Shown here: positions 1 to 9,200 of the stretch, in pieces | Numbering within the stretch: position 1 is the stretch's first letter | Layout: each line of letters starts with the position of its first letter | From: JABCPH02 sp963524305 | GTDB taxonomy: Bacteria > Fusobacteriota > Fusobacteriia > Fusobacteriales > Leptotrichiaceae | Direction of reading: 5' to 3' | Assembly (NCBI GenBank): GCA_963524305.1 | Contig: CAURGH010000004.1 | Coordinates: 1-64,000 of the forward strand | DNA: 64,000 bases | The notes under the pieces: model-generated | What the model saw: only the letters and a program-made list of their open reading frames with translations | Databases searched by the model: none | Told to the model about the DNA's origin: nothing | Translations under genes and position numbers: made by a program

Positions 1-119
1 GTAAATTTGACTTAAATATCGGATTTGACAACACAAGATTTGGAGTAACAGTAAATGCAGGATATGACACTAAAGGTGAAAACATCAGAGGTGGAATTGG
101 ATTTAGAGCGATTTACTAA
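1..119 (+). CDS. Autotransporter/outer-membrane barrel protein, C-terminal fragment
   Basis: Only the last 38 codons are in the window; the reading frame starts at base 3 and ends with TAA at 117-119. The peptide alternates hydrophobic and polar residues (FGVTVNAGYDTKG, GGIGFRAIY) and ends in an aromatic residue. That is the pattern of the last strands of an outer-membrane beta-barrel, as in type V autotransporters, which are abundant in Leptotrichia and Fusobacterium. A terminator follows directly. The passenger domain is outside the window, so a trimeric or other barrel type cannot be excluded. Confidence 0.6.
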   Translation, partial: KFDLNIGFDNTRFGVTVNAGYDTKGENIRGGIGFRAIY

Positions 120-150
120 TTCTAGAATGAATATGGTATAAATAAAAGAG

Positions 151-182
151 CAGTCTCTATTTAGTAGAGACTGTTTTTTTTT
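151..182 (+). terminator. Rho-independent terminator
   Basis: Nine-bp stem CAGTCTCTA / TAGAGACTG (151-159 with 165-173) with a 5-nt loop, followed by a run of nine T. It ends the autotransporter transcript. Confidence 0.85.
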
Positions 183-276
183 TGTAATAAAAACTCATAA
201 TTGAAATATTATAACCTTGATTTTGGATTTTAGGAAGAATTCGATTTTATGAAATAGATTTTTTTAAAGTATTAGA

Positions 277-1212
277 TTACAATTCTTTAATTTTTTGAAT
301 TTTTGAAGAAAGATTTTTTTCAGTAATGATTTTGGTGTATTTTTCTTTTTGAGAATCTGTTTGATAATCTTTAAAATAAGGCCTAATAAATTTATTTATT
401 TCCAATGAAGCCTTGATTTCACCTTTATTTTCGTGAATTAATTCAAGGTGCTCTAAAAGAATATTTTTGATTTCTTTAAAAGAAGGTATTGTTGAAATTT
501 TTCCAGTTTGTAGGACTTCTCGTACTTGAGGAATAAGCCAAGGATTTCCAATTATACCACGAGAGAGCATTATTCCATCAAGATTACAGTTTTTGATTTT
601 CTTTACAATATCATAAGGTTCAAATAAATCTCCATTTCCAAAGAAGTTAATGTTTCTATCAAGATTACTCAATTTTTTGACAATTTCCCAGTCAGCCTTT
701 CCACCGTAAATCTGTTGTTGAGTACGGCCATGAACGCAAATAAAATCAAGATTAAATTTGTTTGCTAATTGAAGATAAAGTTCAGGATTATTAAAATCTT
801 TGTAGCCAGTACGAATTTTTATTGATAATTGAGTAGTTTTTTTTATTTTGCTCATCAATTCTTCAAATAAATTTTCGATAAATTTGTGATTTTCCAAAAG
901 AGCAGAACCTGCGCCATTTTTTATAATTTTTGGTTGAGGGCATCCCATATTTAAATTTATTTTTTTAAAGCCTAAACTTTCTAATTTTAAAAATCCGTTT
1001 ATCAATTCCTGTTTATCGCTTCCAAAAATTTGAGTTCCAGTGATGTCAGTATTATCGACTTTCAAAAGTTCAGTTCTAGTGGTTTCATCGTCACTTTCTA
1101 GTAAGTGGGCATTAACCATTTCGGTAAACATAAAATCGGGATAAAATTTTTCAGTAATTTTTCTAAAGGAATAATCAGTTATTCCAGCCATTGGTGCTAT
1201 ATATATTTTCAT
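277..1212 (-). CDS. dus: tRNA-dihydrouridine synthase (Dus family)
   Basis: Flavoprotein that reduces uridine to dihydrouridine in the D-loop of tRNAs, using NADPH. Visible Dus motifs: APMAGITDYSFR near the N-terminus (FMN barrel), NMGCPQP with the catalytic Cys at residue 91, KIRTG at about 132, HGRTQQQ at 161, and a GNGDL / GIMLSRGIIGNPWL phosphate-binding end. I start at Met 1212 rather than the upstream in-frame ATG at 1257. It has GGAGTG six bases upstream, and family members begin directly with MKIYIAPMAG-like sequence. The length of 311 residues is normal. It is transcribed alone, divergent from the OmpA lipoprotein gene. Assignment to DusB versus another Dus class is not certain. Confidence 0.9.
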   Translation of the reverse strand: MKIYIAPMAGITDYSFRKITEKFYPDFMFTEMVNAHLLESDDETTRTELLKVDNTDITGTQIFGSDKQELINGFLKLESLGFKKINLNMGCPQPKIIKNGAGSALLENHKFIENLFEELMSKIKKTTQLSIKIRTGYKDFNNPELYLQLANKFNLDFICVHGRTQQQIYGGKADWEIVKKLSNLDRNINFFGNGDLFEPYDIVKKIKNCNLDGIMLSRGIIGNPWLIPQVREVLQTGKISTIPSFKEIKNILLEHLELIHENKGEIKASLEINKFIRPYFKDYQTDSQKEKYTKIITEKNLSSKIQKIKEL

Positions 1213-1443
1213 AATCACTCCATTTTTATGTATTTTTTTGGATTCAATTTTATTCACATTAATTTGAAGAAAATTTTTAATTTATTTCTATTTACTCAAA
1301 ATTGAACCATTTTATTATATCATAAAAAACAATATCAGAAAATATAAGTCAAGTAAACACATGATAAACAAAGTAAAAAGACACAGAAAAAACAATAACG
1401 TAAGATATAATTACTAAAAGGATGAATTTAGGAGGAATTTAAT

Positions 1444-2088
1444 ATGGGAAAAAAAGTATTCGCGTCAGTGATGTTATTAATGTTAGCAGCTGTTTCATGT
1501 ACAACAGCAGCAGATGGAACAAGAAAAGCAAGTAAAACTGGAATTGGAGCAGGAATTGGAGCCGCAGCCGGTGCCGCAATCGGACAAATAATTGGAAAAG
1601 ATACAAAAGGTACAGTTATTGGTACAGCAGCAGGTACAGCAGTTGGAGCCGCAATTGGAAATATTTTTGATAGACAAGAAAAAGCATTGAAAGAAAAATT
1701 AGCTGGAACTGGAGTAGAAGTTAAGAGAACAGGTGAAGGTGAAATTAAATTGACAGCACCTGAAAATATTACATTTGACACTAATAGCTATGTAGTAAAA
1801 CCTCAATTTAGAAAAACTTTAGATTCAGTAGCAGCTGTATTAAAAGAATATTCAGATACACACATTGTTATTTCTGGTCACACAGATAATACAGGAAACG
1901 ATACAATTAATAATCCATTATCTGAAAATAGAGCAGCAGCAGTAGAAAGCTACTTAGCAGATAAAGGAATTTCAAGCTCAAGAATGACTTCAGCAGGATA
2001 TGGAAGTACTCAACCAATCGCTTCAAACAGTACTGCAGGAGGAAGAGCTCAAAACAGAAGAGTAGAAATTAGAATTGAAGCTAATTAA
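1444..2088 (+). CDS. OmpA-family lipoprotein with glycine-zipper region
   Basis: Probable outer-membrane lipoprotein that tethers the envelope to peptidoglycan. The N-terminus is a lipoprotein signal with lipobox AVSC (Cys19). Residues 32-74 are Gly/Ala-rich with repeated GxxxG spacing (GIGAGIGAAAG, GTAAGTAVGAAIG), a glycine-zipper pattern that inserts in or spans membranes. Residues about 100-213 are an OmpA C-terminal domain, with FDTNSYVVKPQF, SGHTDNTG, the NPLSENRAAAV helix and GRAQNRRVEI, the peptidoglycan-binding arginine motif. The architecture resembles E. coli YiaD. A strong AGGAGG-like site precedes the ATG, and a possible -10 TATAAT lies at 1406. Monocistronic, closed by its own terminator. 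Confidence 0.9.
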   Translation: MGKKVFASVMLLMLAAVSCTTAADGTRKASKTGIGAGIGAAAGAAIGQIIGKDTKGTVIGTAAGTAVGAAIGNIFDRQEKALKEKLAGTGVEVKRTGEGEIKLTAPENITFDTNSYVVKPQFRKTLDSVAAVLKEYSDTHIVISGHTDNTGNDTINNPLSENRAAAVESYLADKGISSSRMTSAGYGSTQPIASNSTAGGRAQNRRVEIRIEAN

Positions 2089-2168
2089 TAATTGAAAATT
2101 TAAAATAGATTTTGAGATTTTAATTGTAAAAAATTTTGAGAAGTTAAATAAATTGAATAAAAGAAAAG

Positions 2169-2198
2169 CAGTTCTATAAATTTTAGAGCTGTTTTTTT
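2169..2198 (+). terminator. Rho-independent terminator
   Basis: Stem CAGTTCTA / TAGAGCTG (one G.U pair) at 2169-2176 and 2184-2191, followed by seven T. Ends the OmpA lipoprotein transcript. Confidence 0.8.
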
Positions 2199-2327
2199 GT
2201 GGAGAAAATTTTAGTTTGAAAATAAAGTTCTATAATTTTAAATAATTTTTTAGGAAAAATGAGTTAGGATAAATTAGAAAATTATGATATAATTTTATCA
2301 GTCTTCAAAAATAAGGTAGGGAAAAAT

Positions 2328-3299
2328 ATGAAAATAGGAATAGTTGGAGCTGGAAATATAGTGCCAGACTTTTTGGAAGCAAGTAAAAATATAGAAGATT
2401 TTGAGATTGTGAGTATTTCAGCTACGGAAAATGGTAGAGAAAGAATGAAAAAACTTTCTGAAAAATATGGAATAAAAAATATATATACAAATTATGAAGA
2501 TTTATTGGATGATGATATTGATGTTGTTTATATTGCGATTCCAAATAATTTGCATTACGAATTTGCGAAAAAGGCGATTGAGAGAAATAAGCATATTATT
2601 TTGGAGAAACCATTTACGACGACTTATAAGGAAGCTGAAGAATTGGTTGAATTGGCTCAGGAATATGGAATAATGTTGTTTGAAGCTATATCTAATCAGT
2701 ATTTGCCGAATTATGAAAAAACGAAAGAGTTAATTTATGAACTGGGAGATATCAAAATTGTGCAGCTGAATTATTCTCAATATTCGAGCAGATATGACAG
2801 ATTTAAAAATGGTGATATTGCACCGGCTTTTGATCCAAAAAAATCGGGTGGAGCTTTGATGGATTTGAATGTGTATAATATTTACTATATAGTAGGATTG
2901 TTTGGAAGTCCACAAAAAATACTTTATACAGCGAATATTGAAAGAAATATTGATACTTCAGGAGTTTTAGTGTTAGATTATGGTTCATTTAAATGCGTGG
3001 CAGTTGGAGCGAAAGATTGTAAAGCGCCGTTGTCGATGAATATTCAAGGAGATAAAGGTTATATTAATAGTACTGATGCAGCTAATACATACAATAAATT
3101 TATGTTTGTTAAAAATGATGGGACAGAAAAAGTATTTGAATTAAATGGTGGAAAAGATAGACTTTATCATGAATTAGTAAAATTTGCTGAATATTATAAA
3201 AATGAAGATTTTGATAAGTTTTATGAGGCAAATGAAAAAAGTTTGATTGTGATGAAAATATTGGAAGAGGCTAGAAAACAAGCAGGATTGGAATTTTAG
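2328..3299 (+). CDS. Gfo/Idh/MocA-family oxidoreductase
   Basis: NAD(P)-dependent dehydrogenase of the glucose-fructose oxidoreductase / inositol dehydrogenase superfamily. Residues 1-120 form a Rossmann fold beginning GIVGAGNI, with DVVYIAIPNNLHYEFAKKAI, and the family's EKP catalytic motif at 93-95 (ILEKPFTTT). The C-terminal half (about 125-320) fits the substrate-binding alpha/beta domain, including a KKSGGALMDLNVYNIYYI segment equivalent to the GGG.L.D.G.H motif. Here the usual His position reads Asn/Tyr, so the chemistry may differ from typical sugar dehydrogenases. The 323-residue length is standard. The substrate cannot be read from the sequence. It sits 53 bp upstream of miaB and may be cotranscribed. 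Confidence 0.85.
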   Translation: MKIGIVGAGNIVPDFLEASKNIEDFEIVSISATENGRERMKKLSEKYGIKNIYTNYEDLLDDDIDVVYIAIPNNLHYEFAKKAIERNKHIILEKPFTTTYKEAEELVELAQEYGIMLFEAISNQYLPNYEKTKELIYELGDIKIVQLNYSQYSSRYDRFKNGDIAPAFDPKKSGGALMDLNVYNIYYIVGLFGSPQKILYTANIERNIDTSGVLVLDYGSFKCVAVGAKDCKAPLSMNIQGDKGYINSTDAANTYNKFMFVKNDGTEKVFELNGGKDRLYHELVKFAEYYKNEDFDKFYEANEKSLIVMKILEEARKQAGLEF

Positions 3300-3352
3300 T
3301 GAAAATCAATTTTTTATAAAAAAGATAAGAAAAATTAGGAGGGAAAAATTTT

Positions 3353-4666
3353 ATGAAAAAAGCAGCTATAATAACATATGGTTGTCAAATGAATGTTAAT
3401 GAAAGTGCAAAAATAAAAAAAATATTTCAAAATATGGGATATGAAGTTCAAGATGAAATTGCTGGATGTGACATTGTATTTTTGAATACTTGTACAGTTA
3501 GGGAAGGTGCAGCTACCCAAATTTTTGGAAAATTGGGTGAGTTGATGGAATTAAAGAAAGAAAGAGGTACATTAATTGGAATTGTTGGATGTTTTGCTCA
3601 GGAGCAGGGAGCAGCTCTTATTAAGAAATTTCCAGTAGTTGATATTGTTATGGGGAATCAAAATATTGGGAGAATTCCTGATGCAGTGGATAAAATTTTA
3701 AATAATGAAAGTAAACATGAAGTTTATATAGATAATGAAGACGAATTGCCGCCTAGATTAGACGCTGATTTTGGTAGTGATAAAACGGCATCTATTTCAA
3801 TAAGTTATGGTTGTGATAAACAATGCAGTTTCTGTATTGTTCCATACGTTCGTGGAAAAGAGAGATCGGTTCCAATGGAAGATATTTTGAATGATGTTAG
3901 ATTTTATTTGAAAAAAGGTGCAAAAGAAATTGTATTATTGGGACAAAATGTAAATGCATACGGTAAGAAATTTAGAAATGGCGACACTTTTGCAAAACTT
4001 TTAGATGAAATTTGTAAGATTGATGGAGATTTTATTCTAAGATTTACTTCGCCTCATCCGAGAGATTTTACTGATGATGTAATTGATGTTATTGCGAAAA
4101 ATGATAAAATTGCAAGATGTATTCATATGCCGCTTCAATCAGGATCGACAGAAATTTTGAAAAAAATGTTGAGAGGGTATACAAAAGAAAAATTTTTAGA
4201 ATTGGCTGAAAAAATTAAAACGAGAATACCGAATGCTGTATTGACAACAGACATTATTGTAGGTTTTCCAGGAGAAACAGAGGAAGATTTCCAAGATACA
4301 ATGGACGTTGTTGAAAAAGTTGGATTTGAGAATGCATACATGTTTATGTATTCTATAAGAACAGGAACTATTGCAGAAAAAATGGCGAATCAAGTGCCTG
4401 AAGATGTGAAAAAAGAAAGATTATTAAGATTGAATAGATTACAAGATAAATGTGCACTTCACGAAAGTGAAAAATATTTAGGTCGAATTGAAAGAGTTTT
4501 AGTAGAAGGGCCGAGCAAAAAAAATAAAGATGTTTTAATGGGAAGAACTTCGAGCAATAAAGTAGTGTTGTTTGAAGGCGATGAAAGATTATTGCGTGGG
4601 AATTTTGTGAATGTTAAGATTAAAGAGTGTAAGACTTGGACATTGTATGGAGATGTAGTAGAGTAG
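3353..4666 (+). CDS. miaB: tRNA-2-methylthio-N6-dimethylallyladenosine synthase MiaB
   Basis: Radical-SAM methylthiotransferase that modifies i6A37 in tRNAs reading UNN codons. All three domains are visible. The N-terminal UPF0004 domain carries Cys11, Cys47 and Cys80, ligands of the auxiliary 4Fe-4S cluster. The radical-SAM core has the CxxxCxxC triad at Cys154, Cys158 and Cys161 (SYGCDKQCSFCIVPYVRG). The C-terminal TRAM domain covers about 370-437. The start ATG has an AGGAGGG site eight bases upstream. The length of 437 matches MiaB. RimO and MtaB are related alternatives, but the IVPYVRGKERS segment after the triad and MNVNES in motif 1 favour MiaB. Confidence 0.95.
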   Translation: MKKAAIITYGCQMNVNESAKIKKIFQNMGYEVQDEIAGCDIVFLNTCTVREGAATQIFGKLGELMELKKERGTLIGIVGCFAQEQGAALIKKFPVVDIVMGNQNIGRIPDAVDKILNNESKHEVYIDNEDELPPRLDADFGSDKTASISISYGCDKQCSFCIVPYVRGKERSVPMEDILNDVRFYLKKGAKEIVLLGQNVNAYGKKFRNGDTFAKLLDEICKIDGDFILRFTSPHPRDFTDDVIDVIAKNDKIARCIHMPLQSGSTEILKKMLRGYTKEKFLELAEKIKTRIPNAVLTTDIIVGFPGETEEDFQDTMDVVEKVGFENAYMFMYSIRTGTIAEKMANQVPEDVKKERLLRLNRLQDKCALHESEKYLGRIERVLVEGPSKKNKDVLMGRTSSNKVVLFEGDERLLRGNFVNVKIKECKTWTLYGDVVE

Positions 4667-4724
4667 AAGGACTGTTAATAAATGAGAATGTCCATATTTC
4701 AATTAAAATAAGATAAATAAATAA

Positions 4725-4766
4725 AAAAGCTATCTCAAAAAGAGTTTCTGAGATAGCTTTTCTTTT
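4725..4766. terminator. Bidirectional terminator between miaB and gltD
   Basis: Perfect 13-bp inverted repeat AAAAGCTATCTCA / TGAGATAGCTTTT (4725-4737 with 4749-4761). An A-run lies on the left and a T-run on the right, so it can stop the convergent miaB (+) and gltBD (-) transcripts. Confidence 0.85.
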
Positions 4767-6216
4767 AAACAGTTTTTTTTCTTAAATATTCATGAATAGC
4801 CTTAGCAGCATTTCTACCTTCACTAATAGCCCAAACTACTAATGATTGCCCACGTCTTACATCTCCTGCAGCAAAATATTTTTCTTGAGAGGTATGGTGG
4901 TCAATTACATTTGCACTAACATTTCCTCTGCCATCAATTTGAACTTTTGAATTTTCAAGTAATCCTTCAAAATAAGGATGCAAGAATCCGATTGCTAAAA
5001 ATACAAAGTCAACTTTTATAATTTCTTCAGAACCTTCAATTTCTTTAAATCCTAATCTACCATTTTCATCTTTAAAACTTTCAACTTTAGCGATTTTTAC
5101 ACCTGTTAATTTACCATTTTCATCTTTAATAAATTCTTTTGTAGTAATATTCCATTCTCTTGGGTCTTCGCCATAAATACTAGTTGCCTCTTTGTGAGAA
5201 GTAGAAGTTTTCAAAATAAATGGATATTGTGGCCAAGGGTTATTTTTTGTTCTTGTTTCAGATGGTCTGTCCATAATTTCAATTTGTTTAATACTGGCAG
5301 CACCTTGTCTTACTGAAGTACCAACGCAGTCAGAACCAGTATCTCCTCCACCAATTACAAGCACATGTTTACCTTTTACATTAATTTCTTCGTCATATAA
5401 AGGAACATTGCTAACCTTTCTATTTTGTTGAGTTAAAAATTCCATAGCCAAATGAACACCTTTAGCTTCTCTTCCTTTTATTTTTAAATCTCTACCTTGT
5501 TTAGAACCACAAGCCATAACAATAATGTCATATTTGCTTTCTAATTCTTCAGTAGAAATATCTTTTCCAGCTTCAACATTGTAAATAAATTTAACACCTT
5601 CATCTTCCATTAATTTAACTCTTCTATCGATGATTTTTTTATCCAATTTGAAATCAGGAATTCCTAAAGCAAGAAGTCCACCTGGTTTTTCATCTCTTTC
5701 ATAAACTGTTACATTGTAACCGTATCTATTTAAAGTTTGAGCAGCAGCAAGTCCAGAAGGTCCACTTCCAATTACAGCTATATTTTTATCAATTCTTTTC
5801 TTAGGTGGTTTAGGTACAACCCAACCATTTTCCCATCCTTTTTCAATGATAGCCAATTCAATATTTTTAATAGTTACAGGCTTGTCATTTAATCCTAAAG
5901 TACAGCTTCCTTCACAAGGTGCAGGACAAATTCTACCAGTAAATTCAGGAAACGGATTTGTCGATAAAAGTACCTCTAAAGCTCTTCTCCATTCACCATT
6001 GTAAACTAAATCTTCCCATTCAGGACAAAGATTATCTACTGGACAAGCAGAGTGACAAAAAGGCACTCCACAATCCATACATCTTGATGCTTGCTCTTGA
6101 ACATAGTCATCATTTAAAGGGATATCAATTTCGTTGAAATCTTTTACTCTATCTTCAATTTCTCTAATTTGTTTTTCTACTCTGTGAGTTTCTAAAAATC
6201 CTCCAAGTTTTCCCAT
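4765..6216 (-). CDS. gltD: Glutamate synthase, small (beta) subunit
   Basis: Supplies electrons from NAD(P)H to the large subunit in the GOGAT reaction (glutamine + 2-oxoglutarate to two glutamate). The N-terminal part has the 4Fe-4S ligands in two clusters: CMDCGVPFCHSAC (Cys46, 49, 54, 58) and ICPAPCEGSC (Cys97, 101, 105). It is followed by an FAD site VIGSGPSGLAAAQ at 148-160 and an NADPH Rossmann motif VIGGGDTGSDC near 288. AAGDVRRGQSLVVWAISEGRNAA is the usual C-terminal FAD contact. The 483-residue length is typical. It starts two bases after the gltB stop, so the two subunits are translationally coupled. Confidence 0.97.
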   Translation of the reverse strand: MGKLGGFLETHRVEKQIREIEDRVKDFNEIDIPLNDDYVQEQASRCMDCGVPFCHSACPVDNLCPEWEDLVYNGEWRRALEVLLSTNPFPEFTGRICPAPCEGSCTLGLNDKPVTIKNIELAIIEKGWENGWVVPKPPKKRIDKNIAVIGSGPSGLAAAQTLNRYGYNVTVYERDEKPGGLLALGIPDFKLDKKIIDRRVKLMEDEGVKFIYNVEAGKDISTEELESKYDIIVMACGSKQGRDLKIKGREAKGVHLAMEFLTQQNRKVSNVPLYDEEINVKGKHVLVIGGGDTGSDCVGTSVRQGAASIKQIEIMDRPSETRTKNNPWPQYPFILKTSTSHKEATSIYGEDPREWNITTKEFIKDENGKLTGVKIAKVESFKDENGRLGFKEIEGSEEIIKVDFVFLAIGFLHPYFEGLLENSKVQIDGRGNVSANVIDHHTSQEKYFAAGDVRRGQSLVVWAISEGRNAAKAIHEYLRKKTV

Positions 6217-6218
6217 TT

Positions 6219-9200
6219 TTATGCTTCACCTCTTTCGAATAAAACTTTAAATTCAGGAGCAATAATAATTTTGAAGTTTAATTTTTCAGCTTCCCAATTA
6301 TTTAAAATTTCTTCAGCTATTTTACTATTAGTATTTTTGAAATGATTAGTTATATAAGTTTTCATTTCATTTTCATATACATCATTTAATGGCTCTAAAT
6401 TAACCATTTCTTTATTTAATTTATTTTCAAAAGTGTTGTTTTTATCGTAAACATAAGCAATTCCACCACTCATACCAGCAGCAAAGTTTTTACCAGTTTC
6501 TCCTAAAACAACAGCACGTCCACCAGTCATGTATTCACAACCGTGATCTCCAACACCTTCTACAACAGCAATTGCTCCAGAGTTTCTAACACAGAATCTC
6601 TCTCCAACAACGCCGTTTAAGTACATTTCTCCTCTAATTGCACCATATAAAATGGCATTTCCACCAATTATATTTTTATCTGCTTCATATTTTGAAACTT
6701 CAGGTTTTTTAATAATAATTTTTGCACCGAATAATCCTTTTCCAATATAATCGTTTGATTGTCCAGTCAAATTATAAGTAATACCTTTTGCACCGAATAC
6801 ACCAAAACTTTGTCCTCCGATACCTTCTAAGTTCAATGTAATAGTATCATCTTCAAGTGTATATCCACCAAATGTTCTAGCAACTTCTCCACTTAACATA
6901 GCTCCAAAACTTCTGTCAGAGTTTTCGATTCTTTCATTAATTACAGTTTTTTGAATATTATTTTTATCGCTTTCAAAAGTAGCTTTAGCAAGTTTAATTA
7001 ATTTTCTATCAATAATATTTTCCATTTTGAAGTCTTGACTTTCTGTTCTAATGTCAGGACTATCGCTATTTTCATCTCTGTATAAGATTTTTCCTAAATT
7101 AACGTTTTTAACTTTTTCTAAATGAATGTTATCAGTGTTAACAGTTAAAAATTCATTTGTTTTACCAATTAAGTCATCAAGTTTAGAAACTCCTAATTCA
7201 GCCATAATTTCTCTAGCTTCTTGCGATAAGAATCTAAAGTATCTGATGATATTAACATATTGTCCTTTGAATTTTTTTCTCAATTCTTCAGATTGAGTTG
7301 CAACTCCAACAGGACACATATTTGTATGACATTTTCTCATCATAATACATCCTAAAATTACAAGTGGCATTGTTGCAAATCCAAATTCTTCAGCTCCTAA
7401 AATCGCTCCGATTACTAAATCTCTACCAGTTTTTAATTTTCCATCAACTTGAAGAGTAACTCTGCTTCTCAATTTGTGTTCTTTTAAAATTTGGTGAGCT
7501 TCAGAAAGTCCTAATTCCCAAGGTAATCCAGCATGTTTAATTGAAGATAGAGGGGATGCTCCAGTTCCTCCGTCATGTCCAGAAATTAAAATCATTTCAG
7601 ATTTTGCTTTTGCAACTCCAGAAGCAACGACTCCAACTCCAGCTTCAGACACTAATTTAACACTAATTCTAGCTTTTTCATTTACGTTTTTCAAGTCAAA
7701 AATCAATTGTGCTAAATCTTCAATTGAGTAAATATCGTGGTGTGGTGGTGGTGAAATCAAGCTAATTCCAGGCGTTGTATGACGAGTAGCACCAATTTCT
7801 TTATTTACTTTAAATCCAGGTAATTGTCCACCTTCTCCAGGTTTTGCCCCTTGAGCCATCTTAATTTGTAATTCATCGGCGTTTACTAAGTAATCAGTTG
7901 TAACTCCAAATCTTCCAGATGCAATTTGTTTTGTGGCACTTCTTCTGTTATCAAGGAATCTTTCAGGATTTTCTCCACCTTCTCCAGAATTCGATTTTCC
8001 ACCAATTTCATTCAAGGCTCTAGCAATCGCTTCGTGAGCTTCTTTTGAAATTGAACCAAATGACATAGCTCCAGTAACAAATCTTCTCATAATTGCTTCA
8101 ACAGGTTCAACTTCATCAATAGAAATAGGTTTTCTATTTGAAGTAAATTTCAACAATCCTCTAATTGTCAATAAATGTTTACTTTGATCATTAATTATTT
8201 TTGCAAAATCTTTATAAATCGAATAATCGTCTTTATCAGCAGCTTCTTGAACTTTAGCAATTGCATCAGGAGTTAAAATTCTGTTTGTTCCTTCTTTTCT
8301 CCAAGAATATTCTCCATCAACATACAATGTTTCATAACCAAGTTCAATAGAGTCAACTGCATCATAGAAACTATTCAATACTTCTTCTTGTAAAGTATCA
8401 ATAGTTAATCCTTCAATTCTAGAAACTGTTCCTTTGAAATATTTTTCAACTAATTCAGTCGAAAGTCCAACTGCTTCAAAAATTTGAGCTCCTCTATAAC
8501 TTCCAATAGTAGAAATTCCCATCTTAGACATAGTTTTCAACAATGATTTCTTTTGAGCTTTCAAATAATTATATTGTAAACCTTCAATTTCACTCTTGTC
8601 AGCTTTCAAGTAAAGATCATTATTAACCATGTAAGTTATTGAATCTAAAGCTAAATAAGGGTTAATAGCGGCAGCACCATAACCTAATAACAATGCGAAA
8701 TGCATAATTTCTCTAGCTTCTCCAGTTTCTAGAACTATATCAACTTCACTTCTTTTTTGTTTTCTAATTAAGTAATGATGTAATCCGGCCACAGCTAAAA
8801 GCGATGGAATAGCAACATTTTCAGTATCAGTAGCCTTATCAGATAAAATAATAACTTTTGTACCATTGTCAATATTTCTTTCAGCTTCTTCAAAAATAGC
8901 ATCCAATCTTTTTTCTAATGATTCATTAGGCTTGAATGTAATATCTAAAACTACTGGTTTTTTACCATTTCTTTCGTAACTTTTTAAGAAAGCCATTGTT
9001 TTATTATCAATTATAGGTGAGTCTAAAACAAGTGTGTTTCCATTTTCAGCAGAATCTTCTAAAATATTAGCCTTCGTATACAATTGAGTTCTTAATGACA
9101 TTACAAATTCTTCTCTAATTGGGTCAATTGGAGGATTTGTAACTTGTGCGAATAATTGTTTGAAATAGTTATATAATAATTTTGGTTTTTCAGCGAAAAT

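Noticed and set aside
1495..1677. Cys-rich 60-codon frame on the minus strand
   Set aside because: It is the complement of the Gly/Ala-rich part of the OmpA lipoprotein; the Cys codons arise from GCA/GGA repeats on the other strand.
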